A stretch of 64,000 nt of DNA from Streptomyces toxytricini (GTDB lineage Bacteria > Actinomycetota > Actinomycetes > Streptomycetales > Streptomycetaceae): assembly GCF_014649915.1 (NCBI RefSeq), contig NZ_BMTY01000012.1, positions 1-64,000 on the forward strand, read 5' to 3'. The translations under genes were made by a program, and so were the position numbers. The notes beneath the pieces were generated by a model that saw only the letters and a list, made by a program, of their open reading frames with translations, ran no database searches and was not told the DNA's origin. Shown piece by piece: positions 61,647 through 64,000 of the stretch. How positions within the stretch are numbered: the stretch's first letter is position 1; each line of letters opens with the position of its first letter.

Positions 61647-61970
61647 ATGGCGTGGCTGCTGGTCGTCGTCGCCGGACTGCTGGAGACCGGTTTCGCGGTC
61701 TGCCTGAAGCTGTCGCACGGGTTCACCCGGCTGTGGCCGACGATCGCCTTCGCCGCCTTCGCGCTCGGCAGCTTCGGCCTCCTGACGATGGCCCTGAAGA
61801 AGCTGGACGTGGGCCCGGCGTACGCGGTGTGGACGGGCATCGGGGCGGCGGGCACGGCCGTCTACGGCATGGTCTTCCTCGGCGACCTGGTCTCCACCCT
61901 CAAGATCGTCTCGATTTCGCTGGTCATCCTCGGCGTCATCGGCCTCCAGCTGTCCGGCTCGGCTCACTGA
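61647..61970 (+). CDS. SMR-family small multidrug/guanidinium exporter
   Basis: A 107-residue protein with four helices. Glu13 in VVAGLLETGFAVCLKLSHG is the proton/substrate site of SMR pumps, and the GPAYAVWTGIGAAGTAVYGMVFLGD loop (quoted in part) is typical. Lys at the LSHGFTR region and the sequence resemble SugE/Gdx guanidinium exporters more than EmrE. The upstream region contains a small GTGAC/GTCAC hairpin but no recognised guanidine riboswitch. Its end overlaps the TetR gene by 35 bp. Confidence 0.88.
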   Translation: MAWLLVVVAGLLETGFAVCLKLSHGFTRLWPTIAFAAFALGSFGLLTMALKKLDVGPAYAVWTGIGAAGTAVYGMVFLGDLVSTLKIVSISLVILGVIGLQLSGSAH

Positions 61971-62511
61971 GCAGCCGCAGCAGCCCGAGCAGCTCCCCGA
62001 GCCCGCTCTCGCGCGCGGGCGCCACCACGAACGACAGGGCGAGGCGCACGGCGAGCTCGCACCGGTGCGCGGCGTCCGGCGCGGCGAGCACCTCGGCGGC
62101 CCGGTCGCGCACCGCGCCGGCCAGCTCCCCCGGCCCGGGCGCGGGCACCCCCGGGCGGGCCCCGCGGCCGGGCGGGGCCGGGAGGTTGCCGTCCCAGTGC
62201 CCGGTCAGCAGGGCGCGTACGAGGGGCCGGGCGGCGGCGGCCCGCACGGTCCACTCGGCGAGGGAGGCCAGGCGGTCGCCGCTGCCGGCGGCGGGGGCGC
62301 GCAGGACCCGGTCGACGCCGTCGAGGTACCAGTCGGCCTCGCGGCGCACGAGGGCGCGGCCGAGGCCGGCCTTGCCCCCGAACTCGTTGTAGAGGGTCTG
62401 CCGCGACACCCCCGCGGCGGCGGCCACGTCGACCATCCGCACCGACGGCCACGGGCGCGCCGAGAGCGCCGCTCCCGCCGCCTCCAGCAAGGACTCCCGG
62501 GCTGCCGGCAT
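61936..62511 (-). CDS. TetR-family transcriptional regulator
   Basis: A 191-residue regulator from ATG 62511 with GGAGG 8 nt upstream. The HTH is MVDVAAAAGVSRQTLYNEFGGKAGLGRAL (landmark GVSRQTLYNEFG). The ligand-binding domain is Ala/Leu/Arg-rich. It converges on the SMR gene with a 35-bp antisense overlap and probably senses a drug or cation. Confidence 0.9.
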   Translation of the reverse strand: MPAARESLLEAAGAALSARPWPSVRMVDVAAAAGVSRQTLYNEFGGKAGLGRALVRREADWYLDGVDRVLRAPAAGSGDRLASLAEWTVRAAAARPLVRALLTGHWDGNLPAPPGRGARPGVPAPGPGELAGAVRDRAAEVLAAPDAAHRCELAVRLALSFVVAPARESGLGELLGLLRLLSEPSRTAGGR

Positions 62512-62638
62512 CTGTGCCCCCTCCCCGCTCGACTCACCGCCAGAGTTGACGGGCCGACAGATCCTGTCAAGGGCGCCCCGGCGCCCGCACCGCGGACGCC
62601 GCTCGCCGGGCCCCGGCGGTCCCGATAGGGTGCCGGTC

Positions 62639-63445
62639 ATGCCCTCCTATGACGATGACCTGCGCCTCGCCCTCGAACTCGCCGACGCCGCGGACGCCGT
62701 GACCATGCAGCGGTTCCGGGCCCTGGACCTGCAGGTCGAGACGAAGCCGGACATGACCCCGGTGAGCGAGGCGGACCGGGCGGCGGAGGAGGCGGTCCGG
62801 GCGGGCATCGAGGCCGCGCGGCCCGGGGACGCGATCCTGGGCGAGGAGTACGGGCTGAAGGGCAGCGGCCCGCGCCGCTGGGTGGTCGACCCGATCGACG
62901 GGACGAAGAACTACGTGCGCGGCGTACCGGTGTGGGCGACGCTCGTCTCGCTGATGGAGGAGGGCGCCGACGGGCAGTTCCGGCCCGTCGTCGGCGTGGT
63001 CTCGGCGCCCGCCCTGGGCCGGCGCTGGTGGGCGGCCGAGGGCTCGGGGGCGTACGCCGGCGGGGCGCTCGGCGGCGAGCCGCAGCGGATCGGGGTCTCG
63101 CGGGTGGGCAGCCTGGGGGACGCGTCGTTCGCGTACTCCTCGCTGAGCGGCTGGGAGGAGCAGGGCCGGCTGGAGGGGTTCCTGGAGCTGACCCGGCAGT
63201 GCTGGCGCACCCGCGGCTACGGCGACTTCTGGCCGTACATGATGGTCGCGGAGGGGTCGCTGGACCTGTGCGCGGAGCCGGAGCTCAACCTGTGGGACAT
63301 GGCGGCGATCGCGGCCGTGGTGCAGGAGGCGGGCGGCCGGTTCACCGGCCTGGACGGAGTGGACGGCGTGCACGGCGGCAACGCGGCGGCGTCGAACGGG
63401 CTGCTGCACGACGAGATGCTCGGATACCTGCGCCCCCGAGCCTGA
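62639..63445 (+). CDS. hisN: Histidinol-phosphatase, inositol-monophosphatase family
   Basis: A 268-residue Mg-dependent phosphatase that removes phosphate from histidinol phosphate. Metal motifs: ILGEEYG, WVVDPIDGTKNYVRG (DPxDGT) and LNLWDMAAIAAVVQEAGG (WD). ATG 62639 is preceded by AGGG. The gene is not in a his operon, as is usual for HisN in actinobacteria. Confidence 0.92.
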   Translation: MPSYDDDLRLALELADAADAVTMQRFRALDLQVETKPDMTPVSEADRAAEEAVRAGIEAARPGDAILGEEYGLKGSGPRRWVVDPIDGTKNYVRGVPVWATLVSLMEEGADGQFRPVVGVVSAPALGRRWWAAEGSGAYAGGALGGEPQRIGVSRVGSLGDASFAYSSLSGWEEQGRLEGFLELTRQCWRTRGYGDFWPYMMVAEGSLDLCAEPELNLWDMAAIAAVVQEAGGRFTGLDGVDGVHGGNAAASNGLLHDEMLGYLRPRA

Positions 63446-63497
63446 CGGCGTACGCGGGCAGTACAGCCCGAGAACCGGGTGCACGCCCTCTTGTTGG

Positions 63498-63548
63498 CCC
63501 CTTGCGCGCGTGGGAATCTGAAACTCCTCCCCTTGTGCGCTTGTGAAT
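63498..63548 (+). repeat. Imperfect direct repeat upstream of the CBS gene
   Basis: CCCCTTGCGCGCGTGGGAAT (63498-63517) recurs as CCCCTTGTGCGCTTGTGAAT (63529-63548), 16-17 of 20 identical with a 31-bp period (three helical turns). This spacing suits a tandem regulator site or overlapping promoters in the 153-bp gap. Confidence 0.45.
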
Positions 63549-63598
63549 GACTTCTCGAAGTGCGGGTGGAGGACTTCATCCAGGAGGTGGCCCTCTTC

Positions 63599-63997
63599 AT
63601 GCTCGTCCGTGACGCCATGAGCACCGTGATCCTCACCCTCGGCCCCGCCCACACCCTCCGGCAGGCGGCCTGCCTGATGTCCGGCCGCCGGGTCGGCGCG
63701 GCCGTCGTCCTCGACCCCGAGCACAGCGGCATCGGCATCCTGACCGAACGGGACGTCCTCAACTCCATCGGCGCGGGGCACGACCCCGACCGGGAGTCGG
63801 TGGGTGCGCACACCACGAACAACGTCGTGTTCTGCACCCCGCAGGCGACACTCCGGGAAGCCGCCGAGGCGATGGTCCACGGCGGCTTCCGACACCTGAT
63901 CGTGCTGGAGGACGGCGGCCCGGTGGGCATCGTGTCCGTCCGCGACATCGTCCGCTGCTGGGCGCCGGCGCGGCGCGGCGCAGCCGTACCGGCCTAG
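63599..63997 (+). CDS. CBS-domain pair protein
   Basis: A 132-residue protein made of two CBS motifs (VRDAMSTVILTLGPAHTLRQAA; GIGILTERDVLNSIGAG; NNVVFCTPQATLREAAEAM; GIVSVRDIVRCW). Start ATG 63599 has AGGAGG about 11 nt upstream; a GTG at 63560 is less likely. Such stand-alone pairs bind adenine nucleotides. It ends 3 bp from the window edge. Confidence 0.9.
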   Translation: MLVRDAMSTVILTLGPAHTLRQAACLMSGRRVGAAVVLDPEHSGIGILTERDVLNSIGAGHDPDRESVGAHTTNNVVFCTPQATLREAAEAMVHGGFRHLIVLEDGGPVGIVSVRDIVRCWAPARRGAAVPA

Positions 63998-64000
63998 CCG

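Overview
This window is high-GC actinobacterial chromosome, almost certainly Streptomyces or a close relative. The evidence is the third-position G/C bias, frequent GTG starts, and genera-typical genes: sodN/sodX, wblE, sigR-rsrA, the dasABC-nagZ/nagB/dasR chitin-sugar cluster, a family 2B encapsulin, snapalysin, and a B12-riboswitch-controlled class Ia ribonucleotide reductase. The order of the das, sigH, wblE and sigR genes resembles S. coelicolor from memory. No tRNA, rRNA, CRISPR array or insertion sequence was seen.

Layout. (1) 1-7.0 kb, minus strand: a tightly packed operon coding, in transcription order, a trypsin-like protease with a VMAP-type C-terminal region (frameshifted in this sequence), a MoxR-type AAA+ ATPase, a large SAV_2336-type protein with a vWA-like MIDAS motif and a helical-repeat tail, and a translationally coupled Ala/Pro/Ser repeat protein that runs off the left edge. 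This matches the 'ternary' MoxR-vWA-VMAP conflict/signalling systems and is the most unusual locus here. (2) 7.1-10.6 kb: a small accessory module of four little minus-strand genes (three Cys-rich) facing an XRE regulator-HD phosphohydrolase pair. (3) 10.7-19.1 kb: nickel SOD and its maturation protease, a CGNR regulator, a methyltransferase, a polar amino-acid ABC importer, malic enzyme and a zinc-type dehydrogenase. (4) 19.2-24.1 kb: PadR-DUF4097 operon, LysR regulator with divergent snapalysin, small CxxC protein, GNAT enzyme. (5) 24.2-28.7 kb: family 2B encapsulin with polyprenyl-transferase cargo, divergent from nsrR-hmp (nitric oxide response) with two matching NsrR operators. (6) 28.8-38 kb: phage-like amidase, PLP deaminase, Na+/H+ antiporter, UBP zinc finger, anti-sigma/sigma pair (UshX/SigH type), diacylglycerol kinase, WblE, orphan HisKA_2 sensor kinase. 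(7) 38-45.5 kb: nagB, nagZ, dasCBA and dasR with four DasR-box (dre) matches. (8) 45.5-53.6 kb: cstA-ybdD, a Uma2 protein, then the cobalamin riboswitch and nrdABS. (9) 53.6-64 kb: deformylase, TPR protein, rsrA-sigR with a SigR-type autoregulatory promoter and two start codons, hydrolase, HMCES/YedK, M50-like protease, aroA, rsgA, SMR transporter with convergent TetR, hisN, CBS protein.

Themes. Several loci manage redox and nitrosative stress (SodN/SodX, NsrR/Hmp, SigR/RsrA, WblE). Another block couples N-acetylglucosamine/chitobiose uptake (DasABC, NagZ, NagB) to the global regulator DasR. Convergent gene pairs are separated by perfect G+C-rich hairpins without U tracts, as usual for Streptomyces.
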